Both the position numbers and the translations under genes were made by a program. From Clostridiaceae bacterium (GTDB lineage: Bacteria; Bacillota; Clostridia; Lachnospirales; Lachnospiraceae): a stretch of DNA of 64,000 bases. This document shows positions 34,748-43,503 of the stretch, piece after piece. Numbering within the stretch: the stretch's first letter is position 1; every line of letters begins with the position of its first letter. The stretch is taken from the NCBI GenBank assembly GCA_902363735.1, contig CABJBA010000004.1, positions 62,001 to 126,000 on the forward strand, written 5' to 3'. Under the pieces are notes generated by a model. The model did not search any database, was not told where the DNA came from, and was given only the letters and a program-made list of their open reading frames with translations.

Positions 34748-34849
34748 TCCACTTTCTTGCCCTGTACTCTGGGCATAATGGTATACCCGGAGGGTGCTTC
34801 CACTTTCTCGCCCTGTACTCTGGGCATAATGGTATGCCCGAAGGGTGCT
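34748..34849. repeat. Two tandem 51-base palindromic (REP-like) units
   Basis: Two units, 34748-34798 and 34799-34849, differ at only a few bases. Each contains GGGCATAATGGTATACCC or a near variant, which folds (GGGCATA/TATGCCC on the minus strand), next to AGGGTGC. They fill the gap between the hddA stop and the gmhB start. A third, single core lies at 50289-50312. They may be a mobile palindromic element or an mRNA stem-loop that tunes gmhB. Confidence 0.8.
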
Positions 34850-34855
34850 TCCACT

Positions 34856-35926
34856 TTATAATTGAAAGCGATATTCTCCGTCGGGAATAGCAACCTTGAC
34901 CTCCTGGTAATCCCAACGTTTTTCATCGGTGATCCAGGCCTGAGCTCCCCGCAGTTCAAAGTTCCAGTCCGTCAGCTGGCCCCCTGCAGCTTCCAATCGG
35001 GCCGCTACCTTATGGCGCACGTTATAGGGGCAGTAAATCAGAAGGTATCCGCCTCCGCCAGCTCCCAAAAGCTTGCCACCTAAGGCTCCTGCTTTCAGGG
35101 CCTCCTCGTAAAGCTGGTCAATCTGGGGAGTCGTAATTTTGCTGCTCATCCGCTTTTTACTCTTCCAGCCGTAATCCAGAAGCTTTCCAAAGCCATATAA
35201 GTTTCCTTTTAAAAGTTCATCCTTCATGGCATAGGCCAGAGCCTTTACCTCACACATGGCATCAAAGGGATCTTTCTTTTCATAATTCTTTACCTGATCC
35301 TTGATGATATTGGCTGAGATATGGATGTTTCCCGTATAGCAGAGCAGCAGGTTATACTGCAGTTCATGAATGATCTCTTTTTTAATTCGAAGGGGATTGA
35401 CCACTACATCATTTCGTCCATGGAATTCAATGAAATTAAAGCCTCCAAAGGTTGCGGCATACTGGTCCTGGTATCCGCCGTCGATCTTTAAATCCTCTCT
35501 CTCCACCTGATAGGCCAAATCCGCCATGGCGTAGCTGTCCAACTCTATGCCCTTCCATTTTGCCATGGCTGTCAAAAGAGCTACCATAACTGTGGAAGAT
35601 GTTCCAAGACCTGATCCCGGAGGCGCATCGCACTGTAAATATACTTCACACCCCTGTTTGATGTCCATGGCCTTTAAAGCTGCTGTCACCAGATCCAGCC
35701 GTCCGTCATACACATAGTTTTCTTTTGTATTATACTTGACCGTCATATCAAAGTCTAAGGAGTGAACGGTAATATGGTCATCTTCACGGGGAACAATGGA
35801 GCAATAGGCATATTTATTAATGGTGCTTCCGATAATAGCGCCTCCCTGCTGGCTGCAGAATGGGGCTACATCCGTACCGCCGCCTCCAAAGCTCACTCTT
35901 AGAGGTGCTCGTCCTCTGATTATCAT
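34856..35926 (-). CDS. hddA: D-glycero-D-manno-heptose 7-phosphate kinase
   Basis: A 356-residue GHMP kinase with the HddA-type start RAPLRVSFGGGGTDVAPF, the ATP loop APPGSGLGTSSTVMVAL near residue 98, EREDLKIDGGYQDQYAATFGG near 140 and KLLGAGGGGYLLIY near 288. It phosphorylates heptose 7-phosphate at O1 (alpha anomer), giving the 1,7-bisphosphate used by GmhB. It overlaps hddC by four bases (ATGA). With the flanking genes it completes the GDP-D-glycero-alpha-D-manno-heptose route first described in Aneurinibacillus S-layer glycan synthesis. Confidence 0.92.
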   Translation of the reverse strand: MIIRGRAPLRVSFGGGGTDVAPFCSQQGGAIIGSTINKYAYCSIVPREDDHITVHSLDFDMTVKYNTKENYVYDGRLDLVTAALKAMDIKQGCEVYLQCDAPPGSGLGTSSTVMVALLTAMAKWKGIELDSYAMADLAYQVEREDLKIDGGYQDQYAATFGGFNFIEFHGRNDVVVNPLRIKKEIIHELQYNLLLCYTGNIHISANIIKDQVKNYEKKDPFDAMCEVKALAYAMKDELLKGNLYGFGKLLDYGWKSKKRMSSKITTPQIDQLYEEALKAGALGGKLLGAGGGGYLLIYCPYNVRHKVAARLEAAGGQLTDWNFELRGAQAWITDEKRWDYQEVKVAIPDGEYRFQL

Positions 35927-36630
35927 ATGACTACCCTTCCTTTCTCCACATCTTCTATAAACCGGTAATAGTCTTCCGGAATTCCGATATCAATAAAGTA
36001 TCCGTCATTAACAACGCCTCCCAGCTTTTTTCCTTCCAGAAGCCATTTAGGAATCATGTCATGCTCTAAGGACACCTTTCCTTCCGGAATTTCCTCCAGC
36101 AAAGAGCGGTTTATGAAGTAAACGCCTCCGTTAATGGTTCCCGGCCGTTTTTCTTCCGTCTTTTCATCAAAGGAGGTAAGCCAGCCATCTTCCAGGACTG
36201 CCTGTCCATACCGGGACACATCTTCCACCTCACGAAGGACCAGAGCCATATCAAGGCCCCGCTCCTGAGTCAGGGCAGTCAGCTTGCTGTAGTCAAGCTG
36301 GTAAAACGTATCCGCATTCAGCACCAGAAAGCGTTCTGAAGTCACCTGCTGTCCTGCATTCTTAATAGCTCCTGCCGTTCCCAGAAGTTCTTCTTCATAT
36401 GCATAAGAAACCTGGATTCCCCAGGCTGATCCGTCTTTAAAATATTCCTCCACCATGGAGCCCTTATATCCCACCGCAAAAATCACATGGGTCACTCCAT
36501 GACTGATTAATTCCATAATCACATATTCCATAAAGGGCTTGTCCTGGATCAGTGCCATTGGCTTTGGCCTGTCGCTTACCACGGAACGAAGCCTGGTGCC
36601 AAGACCGCCTGCCAGCAAAATTGCCTGCAT
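35923..36630 (-). CDS. hddC: D-glycero-alpha-D-manno-heptose 1-phosphate guanylyltransferase
   Basis: A 235-residue nucleotidyltransferase: QAILLAGGLGTRLRSVVSDRPKPM (nucleotide loop with the activating Lys and Arg), FMEYVIMEL, LVLNADTF (metal Asp) and NGGVYFINRSLLEEIP. Alone it could be any sugar-1-phosphate nucleotidyltransferase. Next to hddA, gmhB and gmhA it is HddC, which makes GDP-heptose. It is the first gene after an extended -10 promoter (36706-36714). RBS is AGGATA-like and weak, consistent with coupling to hddA via the ATGA overlap at its end. Confidence 0.88.
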   Translation of the reverse strand: MQAILLAGGLGTRLRSVVSDRPKPMALIQDKPFMEYVIMELISHGVTHVIFAVGYKGSMVEEYFKDGSAWGIQVSYAYEEELLGTAGAIKNAGQQVTSERFLVLNADTFYQLDYSKLTALTQERGLDMALVLREVEDVSRYGQAVLEDGWLTSFDEKTEEKRPGTINGGVYFINRSLLEEIPEGKVSLEHDMIPKWLLEGKKLGGVVNDGYFIDIGIPEDYYRFIEDVEKGRVVI

Positions 36631-36705
36631 ATTCTGTATCCTCCCGGTTCTATCTTTCCTGTCTGCCCTGGGCAGACTATCACTGTGAATAAACTAAACG
36701 TCATT

Positions 36706-36714
36706 ATTATATCA
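36706..36714 (-). promoter_or_regulatory. Predicted extended -10 promoter of the heptose operon
   Basis: The minus strand has TGATATAAT, an extended -10 with a perfect hexamer (36706-36711), about 76 bases above the hddC start. No good -35 was seen. It lies past the terminator at 36759-36789, so the heptose operon is probably an independent transcript. Confidence 0.5.
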
Positions 36715-36758
36715 TATACTCTTTGGAATAATCCACTATATTCGGCATAAATCGGAAA

Positions 36759-36789
36759 GGCAGGAGGCCATTTTTCCTGACTTCCTGCC
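36759..36789 (-). terminator. Probable terminator after the 1037-residue glycosyltransferase
   Basis: GGCAGGA (36759-36765) and TCCTGCC (36783-36789) plus one G-T and one further pair form a 9-pair stem seven bases past the stop at 36796. On the minus strand it is followed by TTTCC, a weak T run. Confidence 0.5.
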
Positions 36790-36795
36790 CAAACT

Positions 36796-39700
36796 CTAAA
36801 AATCTTCTCCAACCACATTCCATGCCGCATCAATGCTGTGATATCTGTGGATATAATCCTGGGCTGCCCGGCACATCTGCCTGCACCGGTCTGTATCCTC
36901 ATAAAGAGATACTACTTCCCGGGCGAATGTCTCCCTCTCGTCCCGGATTGCCATAACAGACTCTGCTTCGGCAATTCCTTCGGCTCCGATGGAGGTAGTA
37001 ACCACAGGAGTGCCATAATAAAGGGCCTCAATGACCTTTCCCTTTACTCCAGCTCCATAACGGAGAGGAACTACCACAATTCTGCACTGTTCATAAAGCT
37101 CTGACAATTCTTCTTCTGAAACAAAGCCCTTTACAATGATTCCGTTATCCGGCTGCTCCAACGCGCTGATTTCTTCCGTCACTTTGGAACCTACGATATA
37201 AAAGTTCACCTTAAGTTTTTCCCGTATAAGAGGGAATATCTCTTTTGCAAACCATAAAACAGCATCTGCATTAGGCGGATGGGCAAAACCGCCTACAAAC
37301 AGCAGCCCTTCCTTCTTTTCAAAATCATCGGAGATACGGGTTAAGAACTGTTCAAATACATAGGCCACAATTGCCTTTACGGGCAGGGCTGGCTCAAGCT
37401 GGTGAATGGCATCCCGCTCCACATAGGACGGGTAGTAGGATACTGCCGCCTTTCTCATAATTCGAAGCTCCATTGATTTCCAGTATTCAGAGGAACGCCT
37501 TTTTTCCGGGTCTCCTGTCAATTCATACTCTCTGCCTTCCCGTAAGAAGTGAAGATCATGACCATAATAAATCATCTTCATATTTGTGTTGTTTTTTATA
37601 AAATCCACATACTTTGCCGCAATATGAGGCCGGTTCAGATAAGCCACCTTAATGTCATTTCCATGTTCTTTTAACCAATCCCAGATCCTGGTCTCATAAT
37701 CCCTGCCATAGAGAATTTCAATTCCCATCTGCTGCAGTGCTGTGGAATAAGGCTCTTCATGAAGGAAATTATCCCCCAGAAATTTTACTGCATAGCCTTT
37801 TTCCAAAAACATCTTTAAATACTGGAAGGTGGTTTTTGAACCGGCATCCCGGTCATAGGTAGGCACATAATGGTCAATAACCAGAATCATATCTTTGCCC
37901 TGGCTTCTCTCTCTGGCCCGGAAGGGATCGGGATTTCCATTGTTTTCACATTGCTTCTTAAATTCACTGGCCCATTTTTCCTTCAGTTTCTTTGCGTTTT
38001 CTACCTGATAACGTTTTAAACCACTGCCGTTGACATCAGTTCCGTTGGAAACACCTTCAAAATGAATAACCTTGGAAAGAGGCTGATAAACCACCCGAAG
38101 CCCTGCCTTTCTAACCTCAAAGGCCAGGTCAGAGTCCTCACAGTAAGCGGGAGCAAACCGCTCGTCAAAGCCCCCGATCTTTTTCCAGAGATCATTAGAC
38201 AAGAGGATGGCTGCACCGGAAATGTAGTCCACATCTTTTACATAGTTATACTCCGGCTTGTCCGGGTCGTCCAGACGGCCATAATTCCAGCCGGAACCGT
38301 CACTCCAGATAATCCCTCCGGCTTCCTGAAGACGTCCGTCAGGATATACCAGCTTGGATCCCACCATTCCGATGGTCTGATCTGATTCCACCAGATTTAC
38401 CAGATTGCTTAGCCAGCCTTCTGTCACCTGAGTGTCATTGTTGAGAAACATGATATATTTTCCCCTGGCAGCTTTGGCAGCCTGGTTGCAGTTACGCAGA
38501 AATCCCTGGTTGGTTTCATTGCGGCAGATTACCAGATTTTCAGCAAATCTGGGTAGTTCTGCTGTTGCATCTGCGGAAACGTCGTCGGCAATAATTACCT
38601 CATAAGTCACATCCTTTGTATGCTCCAGGATAGAAACAAGGCAGGCATAGGTATAATGAATCTGATTATATACCGGGATGATGATGGATACCATGGGGTG
38701 TCCTTCTTTTACAAAGCGGAGTTTTCCATGGGTCCGGTATATCTCACCGATTTTCATATCTCCTTCAATCAGGTTTTTTCCTTCTTCTGTGGTGTAGAGG
38801 CGGATCGAACGGATAGGGTGAACAATTGCATCTTTGGCATAGGAAAAAATCTTGCGTTTTCTCGTTCCCTGGGGAAATCTATCATCAAACATCCGTTTCA
38901 GTTTTCTCCTGACACGATAGGCAAAAGACAGATTGCCCTGATATGTTTCCACAATCACCTGCATTTCCTGACAGTCTTTTCGGAGAGTTTCAATGATGGC
39001 AGCCTGGTTGCTCACATGGTTATCGGTCAGCCGTTTTTCCTCCTGCTGTCTGGTAATGGTTACATCCCTCTCCTGCACCTCAAGCTCTAAGTTGGATATT
39101 CTCTCCCTGGCATCATCGATGATCTGGGATACCTGATACATATCCTCTGGCAGAGCATGTGTTTCATGCATATAGTTGACCAGATATATCTGCTGGTTGC
39201 CACCGTGAACATATTCCTGGAAATGACGCTCCATTTCTTCATAAACAGTCAGACGTTCCGCTTCTACTCCCATTTCTTCCATAAACGCACCCATGGAACC
39301 ATAGGATAAAATGCTTTTATACTGCTCATAAAAATAATAGAGAACCCGGTATTTTATAAATGTCACGGGAACCGGAAAGGTAAATACCCATTCATAATCC
39401 AGGCAGTAATACCCGCCCTCAGTCTTCATAATGTTCTCAAAAAGACAGTCAATGTTGGAGGTCCGAAAAGCCCAATCCTTTTTTAAACTCTCATCAGCAC
39501 CGAAAAGATTTCCAAATACTTCTTCAAATTCCGGCGTCTGAACAAAGGGAATCATATGGTCTTCCCTGACATTTAAAATCATGGAAATTCCGTCTTCCAT
39601 ATGAGAGACAGAAACCCTTCCATCCTGGATTTCTTTTCCAAGAAGCTCGGATAAGGTTTCTCCCTCAAGAAAATCAAACCGGGCAGTTCTGCCGTCAGGA

Positions 39701-39909
39701 CTTAAGGAAACTTCCGCAACCTTCAGCTTCTGGCTTTGGTCCTTTAAGCGGCTGTATTTTTCTCCAAGGGATTTAATATGGAAAATTCCTTCTTCCCCTA
39801 AAGCTGTTTTTTCCACAAAAGGCCTGCCATCCGCCTCCACAATGCTGGTTCGGATCTGAAATTCTTCCCTGCGGGTTTTATTGTATTTTACAAAATTAAT
39901 CTTCTTCAT
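36796..39909 (-). CDS. Kinase-like domain + coiled coil + GT2 + GT4 fusion protein
   Basis: A 1037-residue cytoplasmic protein in four parts. (a) Residues 1-235 look like a small protein-kinase/APH-fold domain: FVEKTALGEEG (possible ATP lysine K34), hinge-like FDFLEGETLSELL (78-90), NIDCLFENIM (D154, N159, like HxDxxxxN) and CLDYEWVF (D171, like DFG). (b) About 258-325 is coiled coil, then a basic helix YRVRRKLKRMF. (c) About 405-650 is a GT2 domain (VSIIIPVYNQIHYTYACL, MFLNNDTQVT). (d) About 695-1037 is a GT4 domain (LLFVGGFAHPPNADAV, VPLRYGAGVKGKVIEALYYG). It overlaps the methyltransferase gene by 14 bases and follows wzt/wzm. Kinase plus coiled coil next to a methyltransferase recalls WbdD chain terminators. 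The GT domains are firm; the kinase reading is moderate. Confidence 0.8.
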   Translation of the reverse strand: MKKINFVKYNKTRREEFQIRTSIVEADGRPFVEKTALGEEGIFHIKSLGEKYSRLKDQSQKLKVAEVSLSPDGRTARFDFLEGETLSELLGKEIQDGRVSVSHMEDGISMILNVREDHMIPFVQTPEFEEVFGNLFGADESLKKDWAFRTSNIDCLFENIMKTEGGYYCLDYEWVFTFPVPVTFIKYRVLYYFYEQYKSILSYGSMGAFMEEMGVEAERLTVYEEMERHFQEYVHGGNQQIYLVNYMHETHALPEDMYQVSQIIDDARERISNLELEVQERDVTITRQQEEKRLTDNHVSNQAAIIETLRKDCQEMQVIVETYQGNLSFAYRVRRKLKRMFDDRFPQGTRKRKIFSYAKDAIVHPIRSIRLYTTEEGKNLIEGDMKIGEIYRTHGKLRFVKEGHPMVSIIIPVYNQIHYTYACLVSILEHTKDVTYEVIIADDVSADATAELPRFAENLVICRNETNQGFLRNCNQAAKAARGKYIMFLNNDTQVTEGWLSNLVNLVESDQTIGMVGSKLVYPDGRLQEAGGIIWSDGSGWNYGRLDDPDKPEYNYVKDVDYISGAAILLSNDLWKKIGGFDERFAPAYCEDSDLAFEVRKAGLRVVYQPLSKVIHFEGVSNGTDVNGSGLKRYQVENAKKLKEKWASEFKKQCENNGNPDPFRARERSQGKDMILVIDHYVPTYDRDAGSKTTFQYLKMFLEKGYAVKFLGDNFLHEEPYSTALQQMGIEILYGRDYETRIWDWLKEHGNDIKVAYLNRPHIAAKYVDFIKNNTNMKMIYYGHDLHFLREGREYELTGDPEKRRSSEYWKSMELRIMRKAAVSYYPSYVERDAIHQLEPALPVKAIVAYVFEQFLTRISDDFEKKEGLLFVGGFAHPPNADAVLWFAKEIFPLIREKLKVNFYIVGSKVTEEISALEQPDNGIIVKGFVSEEELSELYEQCRIVVVPLRYGAGVKGKVIEALYYGTPVVTTSIGAEGIAEAESVMAIRDERETFAREVVSLYEDTDRCRQMCRAAQDYIHRYHSIDAAWNVVGEDF

Positions 39910-40675
39910 GGCGGCTCCAAATAGTTAAAAATGAATTGGCAAATGTTTCAAACTGCTTTCCCTCGCATACCTCATCAAACATCTTTCCAAGATCAAACCT
40001 CAAATATTTAGGATAATCATAGGCCAGAATGGCATGGGTCAAATCTCCCTTGCCAGGCAGGTGACCATCGGAATACAGGGCCATGGTGCTTCGGTAGTCA
40101 GGCATGGGGTAGTAAAACTCTGCCTTTCCCTGGTTTCCTTTTGCACCGCATAACAGCTCCAGAACTTCTGTCCGGGACAGACGAACCTGATCCGGGACAG
40201 CTCCTGCCTGATATTTAAGCCCCAGGCGGTTGCAAAGAGCCAGAATCAGCTTTCCATCCGGCTTCAAAAGAGACTTTGCTCTTTTGATCTGTCCGTCATA
40301 AGGCTTCTTCAGTGAGCCGATTATGACCACATAGTCGAAGCCCTCTTCTTCAAAGGTATCCAGTTCTCCGGTCACATAGCGGATATTCTCCTGTTTCTGG
40401 TTTCTCAGACGGTTAAAGGAAAGGTCCTTTTCATTGGGATCAAGAACTGTCACATCCTTCACCCTTCTGCTGTATAAGCCTGTTAAGGCACCATAATCAG
40501 ACCCGATCTGGAGTAAGGATGCGTTCTGGTCAAATTCATACCATTCCAGCAGATTTTCACGAATATCAGACAACGCATATAAATAATCCACATTAGGATT
40601 TTCCTGCAGCAGCGTTTTTATATCCCCGTTGTATTTAAGAAACAGTTTCCTGATTTCAGGAGTGATATCATTCAT
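39896..40675 (-). CDS. SAM-dependent methyltransferase of the polysaccharide operon
   Basis: A 259-residue class I methyltransferase with a helical lead-in (YALSDIRENLLEWYEF), SAM loop LLQIGSDYGALTGLYS near residue 55, VTVLDPNEKDLS (acidic strand end), GELDTFEEEGFDYVVIIGSL and LLKPDGKLILALCNRLGLKY. It probably methylates a sugar or a phosphate on the glycan. Its C-terminus ends within the start of the kinase-like/GT fusion gene (14-base overlap) and it lies 13 bases after wzt. In WbdD these two activities, methyltransferase and kinase, are one protein. Here they appear as two translationally coupled genes. The target is inferred only. Confidence 0.8.
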   Translation of the reverse strand: MNDITPEIRKLFLKYNGDIKTLLQENPNVDYLYALSDIRENLLEWYEFDQNASLLQIGSDYGALTGLYSRRVKDVTVLDPNEKDLSFNRLRNQKQENIRYVTGELDTFEEEGFDYVVIIGSLKKPYDGQIKRAKSLLKPDGKLILALCNRLGLKYQAGAVPDQVRLSRTEVLELLCGAKGNQGKAEFYYPMPDYRSTMALYSDGHLPGKGDLTHAILAYDYPKYLRFDLGKMFDEVCEGKQFETFANSFLTIWSRHEED

Positions 40676-40688
40676 GTTAGTTCCCTCC

Positions 40689-42014
40689 TCACTCTCCTGC
40701 CCTGGAAAGCTTTAAGCTGACTTTTGATTCCATATCATAAACTCCCACCGTATTTTTATTGGAAATGACTGTAATACTGGCGATATCATAAAGGCGGTGA
40801 TAAACCACATGTTCTCCATTTTCAAAGCCTGTACAGCTCATGGAAAGCAGGTATTCCCCGCCCTGAAGGGTCATTTTCTGGTTGAACTCCACCTCGTATT
40901 CATCGCCCTTTTTCACTGACTTTACATCAGAGGTTTCGTACATGGTGTTGGTGCCGGTCAAATCAGCTCCCCTTTTATCCTTGATCGTATAGGTGAAAAT
41001 AGGGGTTTCAATCTCTGTGCTAAAATGAATCCGCTCCTTAATCGTAAAACGTTCTCCTTTTAACAGCAGATTAGTCACATTTCCTTTGGCATCCAAAAGT
41101 CCGAAGTCCACGATTTCCGCTCTCTTGTCACCGTATTCGGTACGGGCAGGGTTAATTGTCAGGCGGTCCTTCATAAGGCCTTCATGGCGTTGGGCTGCCT
41201 GTTCCCCGGAAAAATCGTTTAAGGTTCCTTCCCGGATTTCTTCCAGATCTTCTCCCAGGTCATCCATCTGGTTTGCCAGAATTTTCTTGTAAAGGTCTAC
41301 CATTTTTCCGGATTCTCCTTCTGCAATGAAATTCCCTTTATTTAAAACTACAACCCGGTCACAATATTTAATAATGGCTCCCATATCATGGGTAACCATT
41401 AAAATAGTGGTGCCGTTTTGGCGAATTTCTTCCATACGACGATAGCATTTAGCCTGGAAAAACACATCGCCCACAGACAGAGCCTCATCTACAATGAGAA
41501 TCTCAGGCTCCACGTTAATGGCAAGGGCAAAAGCCAGACGAACAAACATACCGCTGGAGTATGTCTTCACAGGCTGATAGACAAAGTCTCCGATATCTGC
41601 AAAATCCAGGATATCCTGAAGCTTTTCGTCCATATCCTTTCTGGAAAATCCCATCATGGTGCCGTTCATGTAAATGTTCTCAATTCCAGTGTAGTCCATA
41701 TTAAATCCGCCTCCCAGCTCCAAAAGGGCGGAAATGACTCCGTTTACCTTAAGTTCTCCGGTGGTAGGAGTGAGAACTCCGGTGATGATTTTTAATATGG
41801 TGGACTTGCCGGAACCGTTGGTTCCAATGATTCCTACCGTCTGGCCCTTTTCCACGTGAAAGGATATGCCGTTTAAAGCATAGAAATCACGGTGAAAACT
41901 TTTATGGGACAGGCTTAAAGACTCCTTTAAACGGTCAATGGGCTTGTCGTATAATTTATAAATCTTTGTTATATTATTAACAGAAATTACATTCTTGTTC
42001 GATTCTACGGACAT
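40689..42014 (-). CDS. wzt: Polysaccharide ABC exporter ATPase with C-terminal Wzt domain
   Basis: A 441-residue protein. About 10-240 is the ABC ATPase: GTNGSGKST Walker A, YSSGMFVRLAFALAINVEPE signature, ILIVDEALSVGD Walker B, VTHDMG switch. About 270-440 is a beta-rich domain (EIVDFGLLDAKGNVTNLLLKGERFTI onward in several strands) matching the Wzt C-terminal fold, which binds the modified non-reducing end of the polymer before export. That domain makes export depend on a terminal modification such as methylation or phosphorylation, and such enzymes follow in the operon. ATG 42014 is chosen as start since GGAGGA precedes it; 42026 is the longer option. Confidence 0.92.
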   Translation of the reverse strand: MSVESNKNVISVNNITKIYKLYDKPIDRLKESLSLSHKSFHRDFYALNGISFHVEKGQTVGIIGTNGSGKSTILKIITGVLTPTTGELKVNGVISALLELGGGFNMDYTGIENIYMNGTMMGFSRKDMDEKLQDILDFADIGDFVYQPVKTYSSGMFVRLAFALAINVEPEILIVDEALSVGDVFFQAKCYRRMEEIRQNGTTILMVTHDMGAIIKYCDRVVVLNKGNFIAEGESGKMVDLYKKILANQMDDLGEDLEEIREGTLNDFSGEQAAQRHEGLMKDRLTINPARTEYGDKRAEIVDFGLLDAKGNVTNLLLKGERFTIKERIHFSTEIETPIFTYTIKDKRGADLTGTNTMYETSDVKSVKKGDEYEVEFNQKMTLQGGEYLLSMSCTGFENGEHVVYHRLYDIASITVISNKNTVGVYDMESKVSLKLSRAGE

Positions 42015-42035
42015 TGAATCCTCCATGTAAGCCGG

Positions 42036-42848
42036 TTACAGCACATCGGAAAAGTGCGGACGCAGCTTTTTAAATACTTTTAATCCTGCAAGCATCAGGA
42101 CAATGGTTACAGCCCAGAAATACAGGCCCAGTTTAGGTCTTTCTATGAGCCAGTCTCCGGTCAGCATGCTGTCACGGTAGCCTGCTACAATATAATAGAA
42201 AGGATTGACCTTCAATACAGAAGTCAGCCAGGACGGTGCAGATGGAAACATTTCCGGGTCCCACATAACAGGTACCATCCAGATACCAAACTGCAGGAAA
42301 ATTCCTACGATCTGGCTAATATCCTTGAAAAAGACATTGATGGCGCTGGTGAAATAAGTAATTCCCAGGGACAGCAAGGAGGAGGCAAAGGAATAGTAGA
42401 TAATCTGCAGCCAGCTCACTCTTGGCATAAAGCCGTAGCAGAGAAATACCACGATCATCACGATTGCAAAAATCCCATGGACCATAAGGCAGGAAATCAT
42501 TTTGATGACCGGAAGGATTTCCACCCGGAACACCACCTTTTTTACCAGATAATTATATTCCTGGAGGCAGCCGGTTCCCAGATTCAATGATTCGCTGAAA
42601 TAAAACCAGGGGACGATACCGGGAATCAGCCACAGCACATAGGGATAACCCGGTACCGGGGGAGCGCTTTTAAATCCAAGCTGGAACACAAAAAAATACA
42701 CCATGATGGTTGCCAAAGGCTGAAGGAATAACCAGGCCATACCGAAATAAGAGCCTACGAACCGTTTCTTGAAATCAGCTTTTGACAGTTCCATTATTAA
42801 TTTTCTTTTTGTAATAATTTCTTTTAACAAGGAAATCAGATAATTCAT
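42036..42848 (-). CDS. wzm: Polysaccharide ABC exporter permease
   Basis: A 270-residue ABC-2 permease with about six helices. SKADFKKRFVGSYFGMAWLFLQP near the N-terminus and LKVNPFYYIVAGYRDSMLTG near 213 are hallmark segments of Wzm/TagG proteins. It pairs with the ATPase 21 bases downstream. The permease at 10024-10848 is a distant paralogue, so the window encodes two independent glycan exporters. GAGAGGAG precedes the ATG. Confidence 0.92.
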   Translation of the reverse strand: MNYLISLLKEIITKRKLIMELSKADFKKRFVGSYFGMAWLFLQPLATIMVYFFVFQLGFKSAPPVPGYPYVLWLIPGIVPWFYFSESLNLGTGCLQEYNYLVKKVVFRVEILPVIKMISCLMVHGIFAIVMIVVFLCYGFMPRVSWLQIIYYSFASSLLSLGITYFTSAINVFFKDISQIVGIFLQFGIWMVPVMWDPEMFPSAPSWLTSVLKVNPFYYIVAGYRDSMLTGDWLIERPKLGLYFWAVTIVLMLAGLKVFKKLRPHFSDVL

Positions 42849-42863
42849 GATTTTCTCCTCTCA

Positions 42864-43418
42864 TTAGAATTTGAAGGTATCACGAATTCCGCTCCATTTC
42901 TGGTCTTTATCAGAAATAATCAGTTCCATGCCCTCTTCTGACGGCCAATCAATTCCGATTTCAGGATCGCTCCATAAAATTCCGCCCTCATCTCCAGGAT
43001 GATAGAAATCTGTACACTTGTAAGCGAATTCTGCTTCATCGGATAAGACCAGGAAGCCATGGGCAAAGCCTTCGGAAATATAAAACTGCTTCTTATTTTC
43101 TGCAGAAAGCTCCACGCCGAACCACTTTCCATAGGTATCGGAAGAGGAACGCAGGTCTACAGCCACATCAAAGACTTTTCCTCTCACCACACGCACCAGC
43201 TTTCCCTGAGGAAACTGCTTCTGGAAGTGAAGTCCCCGCAGGACGCCCTTGATTGACATGGACTGGTTGTCCTGGACAAAGACCATGTCAAGTCCGGCTT
43301 CTTTAAAATCATTCTGGTTATAGGTTTCCATAAAATATCCCCTTGAATCCGGAAATACAGCAGGCTCAATCACATAAAGTCCTTCAATTCCACATTCTGT
43401 TACTTTTATCTTTCCCAT
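42864..43418 (-). CDS. rfbC: dTDP-4-dehydrorhamnose 3,5-epimerase
   Basis: A 184-residue cupin of standard RmlC length with FPDSRGYFMETYNQ, VQDNQSMSIKGVLRGLHFQKQFPQGKLV as overlapping conserved parts (catalytic His in GLHFQ), VFDVAVDLR and SEGFAHGFLVLSD. It makes the L-rhamnose precursor with rfbA, rfbB and rfbD, none of which is in this window, so they must lie elsewhere if the organism makes dTDP-L-rhamnose. The gene directly precedes the exporter and follows a rhamnosyltransferase-like gene, suggesting rhamnose in this polymer. Confidence 0.92.
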   Translation of the reverse strand: MGKIKVTECGIEGLYVIEPAVFPDSRGYFMETYNQNDFKEAGLDMVFVQDNQSMSIKGVLRGLHFQKQFPQGKLVRVVRGKVFDVAVDLRSSSDTYGKWFGVELSAENKKQFYISEGFAHGFLVLSDEAEFAYKCTDFYHPGDEGGILWSDPEIGIDWPSEEGMELIISDKDQKWSGIRDTFKF

Positions 43419-43474
43419 AATGGTTTTCCTCTTTCTTTTATAAGCACATTTCAGTGCATACTTTTACTTGTAGC

Positions 43475-43503
43475 ATTTTACCACAATTTTCTTTAGATTT
43501 CTA
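43475..43503 (-). promoter_or_regulatory. Weak candidate promoter before rfbC
   Basis: The minus strand shows TAGAAA (43498-43503), 17 bases, TAAAAT (43475-43480), about 57 bases above the rfbC ATG. It is a partial consensus match. The 82-base gap is otherwise free of features, so rfbC may also be read through from upstream. Confidence 0.3.

Noticed and set aside
34744..34959. N-terminal extension of the gmhB frame (72 residues)
   Set aside because: It is translation of a tandem palindromic repeat, absent from the HAD phosphatase family, and overlaps the end of hddA.
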